From assembly GCF_039529835.1 (NCBI RefSeq), contig NZ_CP154262.1, positions 496,001 to 560,000 of the forward strand: a stretch of DNA of 64,000 nucleotides. Reading direction: 5' to 3'. This DNA comes from Arthrobacter sp. TMP15. GTDB taxonomy: Bacteria; Actinomycetota; Actinomycetes; Actinomycetales; Micrococcaceae. Of this stretch, positions 27,376 to 36,750 are shown in pieces (position 1 is the stretch's first letter; every line of letters begins with the position of its first letter). The position numbers were made by a program, and so were the translations under genes. The notes below the pieces were generated by a model. That model had not been told where the DNA came from and did not search any database. It saw nothing but the letters and a program-made list of their open reading frames with translations.

Positions 27376-28329
27376 ATGCTCAGTCCTCGGATACCGGAGC
27401 TCTCCGCTTTGGAAATGCTCGCTTCAGTTGATGAGCTAGGATCTCTCTCTGCTGCTGGGAAACACTTAGGGCTTTCTCAGCAGGCCGTCTCCTCTCGGAT
27501 GCGTTCCTTGGAGTCCCAGATCGGGTCGGCGCTGTTGACCCGGACCCCGAGGGGATCCACCCTCACAGAGGCCGGTGTTCTAGTCGCGGGGTGGGCTGCG
27601 GAGGTCCTTGCCGCCGCGGAGCGGCTCGATGCTGGGATAGCCTCGCTCCGATCCGACGCCGCTCGTCAGCTGAAGATCGCAGCCAGTCAGACAATCGCTG
27701 AACATCTTGTGCCGCTCTGGCTGGTTGCACTGCGCCGGCAGCAGGAGAGTCTGGGGCTCACTCCCACGGTCGTGGAATTGACGGTGGGCAACAGTGAATC
27801 CACCGTGGCTATGGTCCGCACCGGACATGCGAGCCTCGGTTTCATCGAAAGCCCCCACCTTCCCCCGGGCCTGAGCGCCGCCGCGGTACAAGACGACGAG
27901 ATGGTCTTGGTTGTCGCGCCGGAGCATCCTTGGGCGAGGCGACGGACACCCGTCACAACAAGGGAACTGGCAGCAACAGCACTGGTGACCAGGGAACACG
28001 GCAGCGGCACCCGAGATGTGCTTGAGCACCTGCTCACGACCGCCGGAGCCGAGACTCTAGCGGAACCGTTGGTGGAACTATCAACAACAGCGGCCGTCCG
28101 CTCCGCTATTGCCGCTGGCACAGCCCCCGGTGTGCTCAGTGCACTGGCCGTCCGTGACGACCTTGCCCTGCACCGGCTCGTCGTCGTCCCCGTCCGCGGT
28201 CTGCCCCTACGCCGGACACTGACTGCTCTCTGGCAGGCCGGCGGCTCACCTCCTCTAGGGCCGGCCAGAGATCTGACAGCCATCGCCGCCAGTGTTTTAC
28301 CAATATCCGGCACCCGCCGGAAGGTATGA
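27376..28329 (+). CDS. LysR-family transcriptional regulator
   Basis: 317 residues: N-terminal winged helix (ALEMLASVDELGSLSAAGKH, LSQQAVSSRMRSLE) and a C-terminal periplasmic-binding-like effector domain (residues 95-300). GAAGGAG precedes the ATG. Divergent from the TDT exporter, the usual arrangement of a LysR regulator and its target. The effector is unknown; sulfite or a related anion is a guess. Confidence 0.92.
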   Translation: MLSPRIPELSALEMLASVDELGSLSAAGKHLGLSQQAVSSRMRSLESQIGSALLTRTPRGSTLTEAGVLVAGWAAEVLAAAERLDAGIASLRSDAARQLKIAASQTIAEHLVPLWLVALRRQQESLGLTPTVVELTVGNSESTVAMVRTGHASLGFIESPHLPPGLSAAAVQDDEMVLVVAPEHPWARRRTPVTTRELAATALVTREHGSGTRDVLEHLLTTAGAETLAEPLVELSTTAAVRSAIAAGTAPGVLSALAVRDDLALHRLVVVPVRGLPLRRTLTALWQAGGSPPLGPARDLTAIAASVLPISGTRRKV

Positions 28330-28439
28330 GACCCGGCGGCTTCGGAGCAAAGAGCGTGATCAAAACGTCCCCCGCCCGATGGTCGCAGAAAAGTAGGAAG
28401 CGCTGTCTAAAGCAGTCGATTTCGAGTCTTACTTGGCAC

Positions 28440-28470
28440 AGGTGCGGACCTCACCGATCCGCACCTTTCT
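28440..28470 (+). terminator. Terminator after the LysR gene
   Basis: AGGTGCGGA (28440-28448) pairs with TCCGCACCT (28458-28466), followed by TTCT. Confidence 0.6.
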
Positions 28471-29195
28471 GCCAGCAGCCACAGCACGATTTGCCGCTAA
28501 CCGTCAGAAGAACCTGGCCGAAACCAAGGGTGCCGTGGTCCCCGCCGTCTCAGAAGTACTTTTTGTCCGCGTCCACAACGCCAGCAGGTTCCAGATGGCC
28601 GCCGTTTTAGTGGATGCGTGTTAGTTAGCCAGTATTGGTGTTGGGGCCTTGAAGGTAGGCCATTAAACGGGGCCAAAATGGAATCATGTGGCTGCCACAA
28701 GGGCCGCCTGACGTGGGGTGTGACTGGCAGGTTGCATTGATTCTCAGCCATCCAGTACGGCATTACTGGTGCGGGGGTAAGGTTAGTTTTTCCTTATCGG
28801 CGGCCGGTACCTGAGTTGGCCATTATTTTATCGAACCGCAAGAGGCGACAGTATGCACTGCCTTGGCTCGGACCGTGGAGAAACTGACGATGGCAATGGT
28901 GCCCACAATTAATAGGTAACGAAGTTATAACTTTTGGCTCGATGTCCGCTAAGCTAATAAAAATACATACCCCAGAAGGGTATGTTCGTGTGCCGCTTCG
29001 CCAAACCCCGTCGGCGGACCGCGACTATTCAGCTTCTTGACGGGGGCGGAGGAACCACCATCGGCGCCATAGTGCGCCTTGGGGTGAAGCCCACCTGACA
29101 CATCATGGATCTCACATGCGTGTGTTGGGCGGGCCGGGCAGGCACCTCGCCCGAATCCGACAGCTAACTTCGCCGGCGTCGAGAGGATTGCCATT
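28471..29195. other. Intergenic stretch, about 725 bases
   Basis: No gene seen. The last third is AT-richer and holds an inverted repeat at 28966. Confidence 0.4.
28966..28984. promoter_or_regulatory. Operator-like inverted repeat with 5-base spacer
   Basis: CATACCC-CAGAA-GGGTATG. The half-sites equal those of the CstR-type operators but the spacer is five bases. It is 212 bases before the M23 peptidase gene. Confidence 0.5.
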
Positions 29196-30002
29196 TTGTC
29201 TGCCGCACCCCAGCATGGCCGCCGTAGAGCCACGTCCACCAAATCTTCGCCCTCATTGCCGGGGCGCCATTGGGCCCCCGGAATCGAGTCGAGATTCAGA
29301 GGCGGCGTAGGCCGCAAGCAGATAGGTGTCGTCTTAGTAGCCGGAGCCATTGCCCTGACTGCTTTGCCGGTGGCCCATGCCGAATCCCACCGCTTGGCAC
29401 CGGCGGTCACCGCAGGGGCTCCTGCGGCTGCGAATACGTCGCAGCAGGCAGTGATTGCCGACAAGGATGTTGTGGTGACTTTTGCCAGGCCCTTGGTGTC
29501 AAGCAAGCCTGCACCTCCGGTCTCGCTCGCTGATACGGTAAAGCCGGCCGCTACAGATCAGTCCGCGCTGTTGGGCGCTGCTGCGCCACAAGCCCCGGCT
29601 GAACAACCGGCCGCCGGGCTGCGCGCGCCTCTGGCCGTTTTGACGGTGACCTCTCCATTTGGATACCGCACCAATCCGTTGACAGGCGCGGCGGCGGAAA
29701 TGCATACGGGTATTGACTTTGGTGCTGCATGCGGAACTGCGGTGTTCGCCGCTGGTGCTGGCACGGTGACGGAGGCGGGCTGGAGCCAGTACGGTGGCGG
29801 CAACCGCATTGTTGTTGACCATGGTGGCGGTATTCAGAGCACGTACAACCACTTAAATAGCATCGCTGTCAGCGTTGGCCAGACGGTCGGTGCTGGTGCG
29901 CAGATTGCCGGCGTCGGAACAACAGGGAATTCCACCGGCTGCCACCTGCATTACGAAGTAATGGAAAATGGCCAAACTGTCAATCCTGCCCCGTACCTCT
30001 AG
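29196..30002 (+). CDS. M23-family (LytM) secreted peptidase
   Basis: 268 residues from a TTG start with GAGAGG nine bases upstream. A basic N-terminus is followed by a signal helix (IGVVLVAGAIALTALPVAHA), an Ala/Pro linker and a C-terminal M23 domain. Zinc ligands are HTGIDF and HLHYE, with the ending NPAPYL. A peptidoglycan endopeptidase outside the cell. It is not obviously linked to sulfur or copper genes on either side. Confidence 0.87.
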   Translation: MSAAPQHGRRRATSTKSSPSLPGRHWAPGIESRFRGGVGRKQIGVVLVAGAIALTALPVAHAESHRLAPAVTAGAPAAANTSQQAVIADKDVVVTFARPLVSSKPAPPVSLADTVKPAATDQSALLGAAAPQAPAEQPAAGLRAPLAVLTVTSPFGYRTNPLTGAAAEMHTGIDFGAACGTAVFAAGAGTVTEAGWSQYGGGNRIVVDHGGGIQSTYNHLNSIAVSVGQTVGAGAQIAGVGTTGNSTGCHLHYEVMENGQTVNPAPYL

Positions 30003-30028
30003 CCAACTCCACGGCGCCAAACGCCGGT

Positions 30029-30058
30029 GAGGCCGACTGCCACCAGGCAGCCGGCCTC
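30029..30058. terminator. Convergent terminator
   Basis: GAGGCCG-A-CTGCC pairs with GGCAG-C-CGGCCTC around a four-base loop. It lies between the M23 gene (+) and the end of the copper operon (-). Confidence 0.7.
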
Positions 30059-30070
30059 TCTGGTCATCCG

Positions 30071-30316
30071 TCAGCGTTTCTTGGGAGTGGCCCGTCCGGC
30101 AAGAACGGCTCCGAGGATCATGAGGACTGCGGCGGTGGGATAGCCGATGAAGAGGTCTTGGATGCCGGGTGGGCCCCCAGTGATGGCGACGTGGGCGATC
30201 CAGTGGGAGAGTCCCACCAGGATCCCGACGGCTATGATGAGTTGTCCCATTCGGACCAAAAAGCGGTGGTGCCGATAGTCCTTCGCAGCGTCGCTGCCAG
30301 GGAGGTTCTTAGTCAT
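30071..30316 (-). CDS. Small two-helix membrane protein
   Basis: 81 residues with two hydrophobic segments (LIIAVGILVGLSHWIAH and LFIGYPTAAVLMILGAVLAG) and a basic tail TPKKR. Last gene of the minus-strand copper-type operon, 30 bases after the DUF3105 gene. No family name known to me. Confidence 0.75.
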   Translation of the reverse strand: MTKNLPGSDAAKDYRHHRFLVRMGQLIIAVGILVGLSHWIAHVAITGGPPGIQDLFIGYPTAAVLMILGAVLAGRATPKKR

Positions 30317-30346
30317 GGCGTGTGTCTCCTTAGAGGTGTGGTGGGG

Positions 30347-30982
30347 TCAGCCGTTGGTGCCGCCGGAGCAGGCAGCCCCGGGCTCGGGTGTTTGTGGGCC
30401 CATGGCGTACGCCTTGATGAAGATGGGCAGGCGGGTATCCTCGCTGTTCGGGACGCTGAGTTGGATGCCCCACGCGGAGGCGGTGACAGCGGAGGTCTGC
30501 TCCGGGTTGGGGCTGAGCAGGACATAAGGCTTGTTCTTAACCAGTGTTGTCAGCGTCCCCAAATCCGCTGGGGAAAGCCCGGGTTTGTAGGTGATCCACA
30601 CTGCACCGTGTTCAAGGGAGTGGACAGCCCGCTCTTCATTGACAGGTTCCGGGTATATGCCACAGTTCGTCCAGGTCGCCGAGTGGTCACCGCCGACACC
30701 AGGGACCTGCGGGTAGCCCACCTGAGTTTGGACGTGGTTGCGGGTCAGGTTCGAGTAGGTCTCGACGCCGGCAATGGGCTTCTTGGCAGCCTCCTGCGTG
30801 GCACTTCGGGTCTGAACTGAGCCGGTGATGACGAACGTGACGATGGTGATGACAGCGATGACCAGCAGGCCAAAGCCGCCGTAGACGAACATGTTCCGCT
30901 TACGTTGCTTGCTCCGGTGCGCGGCCAACACGGCGTTGACTTTTATCTGGCGCTCGGCCTGACGGTCACTGGCATCACTCAT
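30347..30982 (-). CDS. DUF3105 protein, membrane anchored
   Basis: 211 residues: charged N-terminus with RSKQRKRN, one helix (MFVYGGFGLLVIAVITIV), then an outside domain with the DUF3105 motifs NHVQTQVGYPQVPGVGG, CGIYPEPV and HSLEHGAVWITY. His and Cys residues there may bind metal, which is inference. It overlaps the lgt stop by eight bases. Confidence 0.88.
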   Translation of the reverse strand: MSDASDRQAERQIKVNAVLAAHRSKQRKRNMFVYGGFGLLVIAVITIVTFVITGSVQTRSATQEAAKKPIAGVETYSNLTRNHVQTQVGYPQVPGVGGDHSATWTNCGIYPEPVNEERAVHSLEHGAVWITYKPGLSPADLGTLTTLVKNKPYVLLSPNPEQTSAVTASAWGIQLSVPNSEDTRLPIFIKAYAMGPQTPEPGAACSGGTNG

Positions 30983-31907
30983 GGGGGGATCCCGGGGTTG
31001 AAGGCTTCACAGCGTCGTTGGGGGAACTGGTGGGCTCCGCTGGATTTACGGTTGAGGAATTGACGCTGGAGCGTGGCTTGCGGCGCGCAGCGAGGAACCA
31101 AGCAGCCCCGGCCAGTAAGAGCAGGCCTGAGACCCAGGTGTTGACTCGTAGTCCCAGGATGGTGTTGGCATAGTCGGAGCGCAGCAGTTCGAAGATGAAC
31201 CGTCCGGATGTGTAGAAAACAACGTAGAGCGCAAACACGGATCCGGCACCGAGACGGAATTTTTTGTCAAGGATCAGCAGTACTGCGGCGGCGGCTAGGC
31301 ACCACAGGGATTCGTAGAGAAATGTTGGTTGGAAGTAGCCGAGCACCACGGGTGTCCCGGCATTGTCGAGGACCGCGCGGCCGGTGGTGAAGTCCATCTG
31401 GTGGATCTGCAGTTTCCACGGTGCCGTGGACGGGTCGCCGTAAAGTTCGTTGTTGAACCAATTCCCCCACCGACCTAGGCCTTGGGCGATCAGCAGACCA
31501 GGAGCGGCAGCGTCTATCAGGGTGGTGAACGGGACATTGTGGCGGCGGCAGCCAATATAGGCACCGAGCAGGCCCAAGGCGACGGCGCCCCAGATACCCA
31601 GGCCTCCGTCCCAAATTTTCAGAGCGTTCCAAGGGTTTTTCCCGGGCACGAAATACAGTTCGGGGTCCGTGATGACGTGGTAGAGGCGTCCGCCGACGAT
31701 GCCGAAGGGGACCGCCCACATCGTAATGTCCAGGATCACCCCCGGTGTTCCGCCCCGGGCGGTCAATCGCCGTCCGGCGAGCCAGACGGCAATGATGATT
31801 CCTGCCAGGATGCACAGGGCATAGAAGCGGATGGTTAGCGGTCCGAGTTGGAAAGCCGCCACGGTGGGGGACGGAAGGAACGCGGTGGTCAGTGTTGTGG
31901 GATTCAT
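30975..31907 (-). CDS. lgt: Prolipoprotein diacylglyceryl transferase
   Basis: 310 residues, seven or so helices, with the Lgt signature GRWGNWFNNELYG and GGRLYHVITD. It adds diacylglycerol to the lipobox Cys of prolipoproteins. As it lies in an operon with at least two lipoproteins (34257, 35228), it is probably an accessory copy carried with the island, not the housekeeping enzyme. The C-terminal tail is Pro/Ser-rich. Confidence 0.93.
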   Translation of the reverse strand: MNPTTLTTAFLPSPTVAAFQLGPLTIRFYALCILAGIIIAVWLAGRRLTARGGTPGVILDITMWAVPFGIVGGRLYHVITDPELYFVPGKNPWNALKIWDGGLGIWGAVALGLLGAYIGCRRHNVPFTTLIDAAAPGLLIAQGLGRWGNWFNNELYGDPSTAPWKLQIHQMDFTTGRAVLDNAGTPVVLGYFQPTFLYESLWCLAAAAVLLILDKKFRLGAGSVFALYVVFYTSGRFIFELLRSDYANTILGLRVNTWVSGLLLLAGAAWFLAARRKPRSSVNSSTVNPAEPTSSPNDAVKPSTPGSPHE

Positions 31908-31919
31908 GATGGTTGGGCC

Positions 31920-33476
31920 TTAGCTGAGGTAGGAGAAGACGCCCATCATGCCGCGTTCGGCATGGTAGGCGTTGTGGCAGTGGAAGAGCCACTGGCCCGG
32001 ATTGTCCGCCTCGAATTGGACGCTCACGGTTTCCATAGGCCGGACGATGACTGTGTCCTTGCGGGCGCCTTTGGTCCCGATCTGGAAGGTGTGCCCGTGG
32101 ATGTGCATGGGGTGCCACATCATGGTGTCGTTGATGAACTTCACTTCCACCCGTTCTCCGGCTTTGAGGTCGAAGGCGTTCTCAAATGGCTTGGTCATGT
32201 CGAAGCGGCGGCCGTTGATACCCCAGTCGTACTTCATCATCCCTCCTGTCAGGTGCACTTCATGGACCCGGTCGGGCTTCTTGGTGGGCAGCATCACGGA
32301 GGGGTCTGCGGTGAGCTGACCGCCGTCGACCGCTGTGCCGGTCAGGGTGCTGGGCAGGCTGTCCCGGGCCGGCGCTGTCCCGGTCCCGGTGGAGATCAGC
32401 CCGTAGGTCATCTGCCCTTTCCCTTCAGCCAGTGCCAGCAACGGTGTGTAGCCGTCCTGGACGGTCAGGAGGGCGTCGATGCGTTCGCCCATGCCAAGTA
32501 CGACGGCGTCGACCATGGCATGCTGGATGGGGAACCCGTCGGTGTGGGTCAGAGTCAGCTGCTGGCCCGGGACGCCGACGCGGTAGGCGGTGTCGCCTGC
32601 GGCGTTGATGATGCGCAGACGGATCTTCTCACCCGGTTTGGCTGCGAACGTTTCCGGATTCCCTGGGTCCTTGCCGTTGAAGAGATGGAAGGGGTAGGCG
32701 ACGTCACCGGCGTCGCCGCCCAAAAAGTCGCTGGAGGCACCCATGAGCATGTGGCCCATGTCCATGGTGCCGCCTTGGTCCATTTTTCCTTGGTTCGTGT
32801 TTCCGTGGTCCATACCTTTCATTCCACCGCTACCTGTGCCCATGCCGTGGGAAAGTTCCTTCAGAACATCGGTGGGGGTGCCGGTGATGCCGTCGAGCCA
32901 GTCGTCAAGGACGATCACCCACTCTTTGTCATAAACGAGTGTCTCGTTGGGATCATCGATGATGAGCGCCCCGTAGAGAGCTTGTTCGCGCTGCATTTCC
33001 ACATGTGAGTGGTACCAGTAGGTGCCGGGGTGGGGAAGTTTGAAGTCGTAGCCGTTCTGGGACCCGGGGGCGAAGGCGTCCTGGGTGAGGCCGGGAACGC
33101 CGTCGTCATTGTTGCGTAGGGCCAGGCCGTGCCAGTGCACACTGGTGGGCTCGGTGAGCTTGTTGGCAAGAGTGACGTTGAGCTGGTCGCCCACTGTGCC
33201 GCGCAGGGTTGGTGCCACGAGGGAGCCGTTGTATCCGGCGGTGGTGATGGTCTTGCCTGTCATTGTGGTGGTTAGCGCTGCCGGGGTCAGCGTCGCCGTG
33301 ATGGTTGTGCCGGTGGCGGCGCGGGCGGTTTCGATCTCTGCGATCAATACATCCGTGGGCAGTATCCGGTTCGCGCCGGACACAGCCGGTGGGGGAGTGC
33401 AGGCGCTGAGTGCGGCCATGGCTGCAGCGGCCACGGATAGTCCTAGGAAGGAGCGCCGGGTGGGGGTGGTGTTCAT
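31920..33476 (-). CDS. Multicopper oxidase (CueO/CopA type), lipoprotein or Tat substrate
   Basis: 518 residues from ATG 33476; a far longer open frame upstream is antisense to ccdA and was rejected. The N-terminus TPTRRSFLG followed by LSACTPP combines a twin-arginine motif and a lipobox. Copper motifs are HWHGLAL, YWYHSHVEMQ, HPMHIHGHTF and HCHNAYHAERGMMG. A Met/His-rich insert (MKGMDHGNTNQGKMDQGG, then MDMGHMLMG) resembles the CueO methionine-rich copper-binding region. Probably oxidises Cu(I) outside the membrane. Confidence 0.92.
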   Translation of the reverse strand: MNTTPTRRSFLGLSVAAAAMAALSACTPPPAVSGANRILPTDVLIAEIETARAATGTTITATLTPAALTTTMTGKTITTAGYNGSLVAPTLRGTVGDQLNVTLANKLTEPTSVHWHGLALRNNDDGVPGLTQDAFAPGSQNGYDFKLPHPGTYWYHSHVEMQREQALYGALIIDDPNETLVYDKEWVIVLDDWLDGITGTPTDVLKELSHGMGTGSGGMKGMDHGNTNQGKMDQGGTMDMGHMLMGASSDFLGGDAGDVAYPFHLFNGKDPGNPETFAAKPGEKIRLRIINAAGDTAYRVGVPGQQLTLTHTDGFPIQHAMVDAVVLGMGERIDALLTVQDGYTPLLALAEGKGQMTYGLISTGTGTAPARDSLPSTLTGTAVDGGQLTADPSVMLPTKKPDRVHEVHLTGGMMKYDWGINGRRFDMTKPFENAFDLKAGERVEVKFINDTMMWHPMHIHGHTFQIGTKGARKDTVIVRPMETVSVQFEADNPGQWLFHCHNAYHAERGMMGVFSYLS

Positions 33477-33502
33477 AATGAAATCCTTTTGTTGGTGGCC
33501 GG

Positions 33503-34252
33503 TTAGACGGGGGTGATGAAGGTGCCGGCGAGGTTTTGCAATTGATAGATCCATCTCATCCATAGGCCGGTGACCATCATCAGGCCCAGGGCGATGAGTA
33601 TGGCTGCCCCGATGATGTTGACCACGCGGATGTGCCGGCGTACCAGGCCCAGGACACGAGTGACCCAGCCCAGTCCCAGGGCCACTAGGACGAACGGTAT
33701 GCCGAGGCCCAAGCAGTAGACGAAGGCCAGTAGGGCCCCGCGCCCGGCGCTGCCTGTGGAGACGCTCAGGGCGAGGACGGCGCTGAGTGTTGGGCCCATG
33801 CAGGGGGTCCAACCCAAGCCAAACACGATGCCTAGCAGCGGGGCGCCGCCGAGCCCGGTGCGGCGGGTGAGGTTCATTTTGCGGGTTTGTTGGAGCCAAG
33901 AGAAACCGCCCAGCAGCACCAGACCCATCAGAATGACCACGATTCCTAGGATGCGCATGAGTAGGTCCTGCCAGCGCAGCAGCCAGGACCCGATCAGTCC
34001 AAATGCTGCGCCGTAGAGGGTGAACACGGCGGCGAATCCCAGAATGAACAAGCCCACCCCGGTCAGGACGCGGCGGCGGTTGCCGGGCTCGTTTGGATTG
34101 GACAGCCCGGATACATAGCCTAGGTATCCGGGTACTAGCGGCAGGATACACGGAGAGAGGAAGGACACTATGCCAGCGATCAGGGCCAGCAGCATGGCAA
34201 AGAGCAGGGCGCCGTCGGTGACGTTGGTGGCAAAGAACTCCCCGATACCCAC
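33503..34252 (-). CDS. ccdA: CcdA/DsbD-like transmembrane thiol-disulfide protein
   Basis: 249 residues, six helices. Reactive Cys residues sit in [16 protein letters not shown] and [10 protein letters not shown], the CcdA signature. It carries reducing equivalents across the membrane, for cytochrome c maturation or for thioredoxin-like partners outside. In this operon it may reduce copper-handling thiols. Starts four bases after the stop of the upstream lipoprotein gene. Confidence 0.93.
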   Translation of the reverse strand: MGIGEFFATNVTDGALLFAMLLALIAGIVSFLSPCILPLVPGYLGYVSGLSNPNEPGNRRRVLTGVGLFILGFAAVFTLYGAAFGLIGSWLLRWQDLLMRILGIVVILMGLVLLGGFSWLQQTRKMNLTRRTGLGGAPLLGIVFGLGWTPCMGPTLSAVLALSVSTGSAGRGALLAFVYCLGLGIPFVLVALGLGWVTRVLGLVRRHIRVVNIIGAAILIALGLMMVTGLWMRWIYQLQNLAGTFITPV

Positions 34253-34256
34253 GGCG

Positions 34257-35156
34257 TTAGGGAGTGGCCGGGGCGAAGGTGGCTCCGCCGTCGGAGGAGC
34301 GTTGAACGCCTTCAGCTGTGGCCACCCAGATCTCGGGTTTACCGGCTGTACCGGCCAATGCTGTCACGGCTTGTACCTGCCCCTCAACCTTCCCGGCGGG
34401 AGTCCATGTCAGCCCGGCATCGGTGGAGACGTGGACGCTCCCGTCTGGGCCCACCCCTACGGCTTCGGTAGGGGCCCTCTCGTCAGAAGCAGCGAAGGCT
34501 GCTAACCGCAAAATCGGGGCTCCCGCTACTGTGGCCCAGGTCATCCCACTATTAGTAGAGCGTTGCAACCCGGCTTCAGTAGTTGCAAGCACAACCGTCG
34601 TAGCTGGACTGCCTGCCAAGTCCATCGGCACGAACGTTGCCGATGAGGTGTCCCAGGTAGTCCCGTCGGTGCTGGTGCGCAGTTGCCCGTCGAAGGCGAC
34701 CAAGCTGTTCCCGGACGCGGTCAAGGCGTGGAAGTCCGATCGTTTTTGAAGGGAGACTGGCTCCCATGTTTTACCGGCATCCGTGGAACGGATAAGCCCG
34801 ACCGGGTTCGGCAGTGTCGAGCTGGGACCGGGATGTCCTGAGGCGTAGAACACCTGGGGTTCGGCAGTAGCTGTGAATCCCATCAAGTCAATAGCGTCGG
34901 TGCCGACAAGGACAGGGGATCTGTCGGTGGCATCGTAAAGACCATCATGGGTGGCGAGGATGATGTTTGTGGTCACTCGGTCGATGGAGATTTCATGGAC
35001 GTGTTGAGTGGAGGCGGCTGCTGCAGTTTCCGGGGCTGCGGTAGTTGTTGGGGCGCACGCGGCTAGAACTAAAGGAAGGCCTAGGACGGCGCCGGCAAGT
35101 GAGTAGCGGGCGCGGTTCCGAGAAAGGGTGGTGCGGGGGTTCACAGAGATCTCCAA
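34257..35156 (-). CDS. BNR/Asp-box repeat lipoprotein (F510_1955-like)
   Basis: 299 residues. The signal ends in LVLAACAPT, a lipobox. The mature part is a beta-propeller-like repeat with Asp-box motifs [24 protein letters not shown] and [16 protein letters not shown] opens the domain. Family members are often annotated sialidase-like, yet lie in copper operons of actinobacteria; enzymatic activity is not implied. Confidence 0.87.
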   Translation of the reverse strand: MEISVNPRTTLSRNRARYSLAGAVLGLPLVLAACAPTTTAAPETAAAASTQHVHEISIDRVTTNIILATHDGLYDATDRSPVLVGTDAIDLMGFTATAEPQVFYASGHPGPSSTLPNPVGLIRSTDAGKTWEPVSLQKRSDFHALTASGNSLVAFDGQLRTSTDGTTWDTSSATFVPMDLAGSPATTVVLATTEAGLQRSTNSGMTWATVAGAPILRLAAFAASDERAPTEAVGVGPDGSVHVSTDAGLTWTPAGKVEGQVQAVTALAGTAGKPEIWVATAEGVQRSSDGGATFAPATP

Positions 35157-35227
35157 AGGGGGCGAAGATGGTCGGTGGCGGTCAGAACTGGACCGGTCCG
35201 ACTCCGATGGTTGGCGTGCGGGGTCCG

Positions 35228-35830
35228 TTAGAGGCCGGCCAGCAGTTGTTTCATGTCATTGATTTCAGTTTCTTGGCTGGAAACAATTGACGTGGCCAAG
35301 GTGATGGCGTCGGCGTTCTTGCCGGAGGTGACTTCTGTCTTGGCCATTTCCAGGGCGCCCTCATGATGGGCGGTCATCTGGACCAGGAACATTCTTGCCG
35401 CTTCGTTGCCTTGAGCTGCCTTGAGTTTGTCCAAGTCGGCGCTGGTCATCATGCCGGCCATGGCGTGATCGCTCGTCATGGTAGTGGGTTCGCCCCACGC
35501 GCTCAGGTAGTTGGTCATAGTGTTGATCTCCGGGGCCTGGGCGGCCTTGATCTCCTTGGCCAAAGCTATGATTTTTGCGTCCATGCCGGGCTTTGCGAGC
35601 ATGATGTCGCTCATCTCCACTGCCTGGGAGTGGTGGGGCAGCATCATTTGGGCGAACATCGCATCCGCGGCGTTATGGCCGGCACCGATGGCTTGGGTCT
35701 GCGTGGTGTGCATGGCCGAGCTGCCGTGGTCCATGCCTTTCATGGAGCCTGCATCGGTGCTGGTGGAACAACCGGACAGAGTAATAACTGCGGCTAGGGC
35801 GGTGACGGAGATCGTCAGAATTTTCTTCAC
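35228..35830 (-). CDS. DUF305 lipoprotein
   Basis: 200 residues with a lipobox (LSGCSTS). Two DUF305 helical repeats carry MMLPHHSQAVEMS and MTAHHEGALEMA, and a Met/His-rich N-terminal segment KGMDHGSSAMH follows the lipobox. DUF305 proteins are ferritin-like bundles common in copper-resistance operons. Likely binds metal outside the membrane. Confidence 0.92.
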   Translation of the reverse strand: MKKILTISVTALAAVITLSGCSTSTDAGSMKGMDHGSSAMHTTQTQAIGAGHNAADAMFAQMMLPHHSQAVEMSDIMLAKPGMDAKIIALAKEIKAAQAPEINTMTNYLSAWGEPTTMTSDHAMAGMMTSADLDKLKAAQGNEAARMFLVQMTAHHEGALEMAKTEVTSGKNADAITLATSIVSSQETEINDMKQLLAGL

Positions 35831-35937
35831 AGGGAACAGTCCTCAACTCAAAAAGTTTCGTTACAGGTGGACGTCACCCCTCGGTGGGGTGCGTTAACGA
35901 GGACCCGTCACACGGTGACAGGTCAGAATCGAACGTT

Positions 35938-36456
35938 TTACGTCCTGCTGATGGAGAGTTGAGTCAAGGAAGGCGGATCCAGAAGGCGGCCCGAGATTTT
36001 GTATCCAGCCTGATCCGATGCGGTGGCAACGGCAGAGGGGTCGGGAACGAGACCGGGTTGCGGGGCCGTTGGCGTTCCGGCACCAGGAGCGGGCATACAG
36101 GATCCGTGGCTGGCCATGGAGATCTCGCAGCCTGAGGGTTCGTACTCGCACCCCGCGTTGCTGCCCAAATGGTTTAGCGCAGCCAAAACTTCGCCATGAT
36201 TCTCGATAGACATGGAGGGTGCTGCTGAGGGGTGTGGATCGGCCGGGGTCGCCGTTGAGCTCACTGGCGAAGTGATCGCAACAGCTGTGATTCCGGCACT
36301 ATTACTGTTGGCGTGTGTCGGTATCATGGGCCCCGCCTGCACGCCACCGAGAATATGCATGCCCATAAGTCCGCCCATGATGGCAAGGGCAAGGGCTAAC
36401 AGTCCGCCCCAGCGCAGGAAGGATCCTGGTAGTGACAGGGTGCTGAACGCCTGCAT
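35938..36456 (-). CDS. DUF6153-like membrane protein
   Basis: 172 residues. Two features fit DUF6153: an N-terminal membrane helix with MGMHILGG, and a C-terminal end PPSLTQLSISRT. In between are CEYEPSGCEI and HGSCMPAP, with Cys residues that could bind copper. First gene of the eight-gene minus-strand operon running to 30071. Confidence 0.7.
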   Translation of the reverse strand: MQAFSTLSLPGSFLRWGGLLALALAIMGGLMGMHILGGVQAGPMIPTHANSNSAGITAVAITSPVSSTATPADPHPSAAPSMSIENHGEVLAALNHLGSNAGCEYEPSGCEISMASHGSCMPAPGAGTPTAPQPGLVPDPSAVATASDQAGYKISGRLLDPPSLTQLSISRT

Positions 36457-36540
36457 GGCTGGATCCTTCCTGGTGGTTTGGAGATGCGTGTCGGTGTGTA
36501 GCTTATCGGGGGAGGCTGTGTGGTTCCGGTGAGCCTAGTA

Positions 36541-36750
36541 CTAGCTAACGTCAGCCGGGTTGAGCTTGAGTCTGCGCAGTAATTGAGAGTTCAATGCCAC
36601 CACGGTGGTTGACAGAGACATGAGTGCTGCTCCTGCAGCGGGGGAGAGTACAGAACCAGCGCCTGCCAATACTCCCGCGGCCAACAGGACGGAAATGATG
36701 TTGTAGCCAGTGGCACAGATCAGGTTTTGTCACATCTTGCGGTAGTTGGC
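36541..36750 (-). pseudogene. Copper-type P-type ATPase, C-terminal fragment
   Basis: The minus strand reads YRKM, an in-frame TGA, then [33 protein letters not shown] and [16 protein letters not shown] with a stop at 36541. This is the last part of CopA/CopB-type ATPases, in which the interrupted motif is usually MWQNLxWATGYN; so one Trp became a stop and the other a Cys. The rest of the gene is absent. Confidence 0.82.

Noticed and set aside
31920-34151. A 743-codon open frame covering the multicopper oxidase
   Set aside because: The first 225 codons are out of frame with the ccdA gene on the same strand and have poor composition; the true start with signal motif is at 33476.
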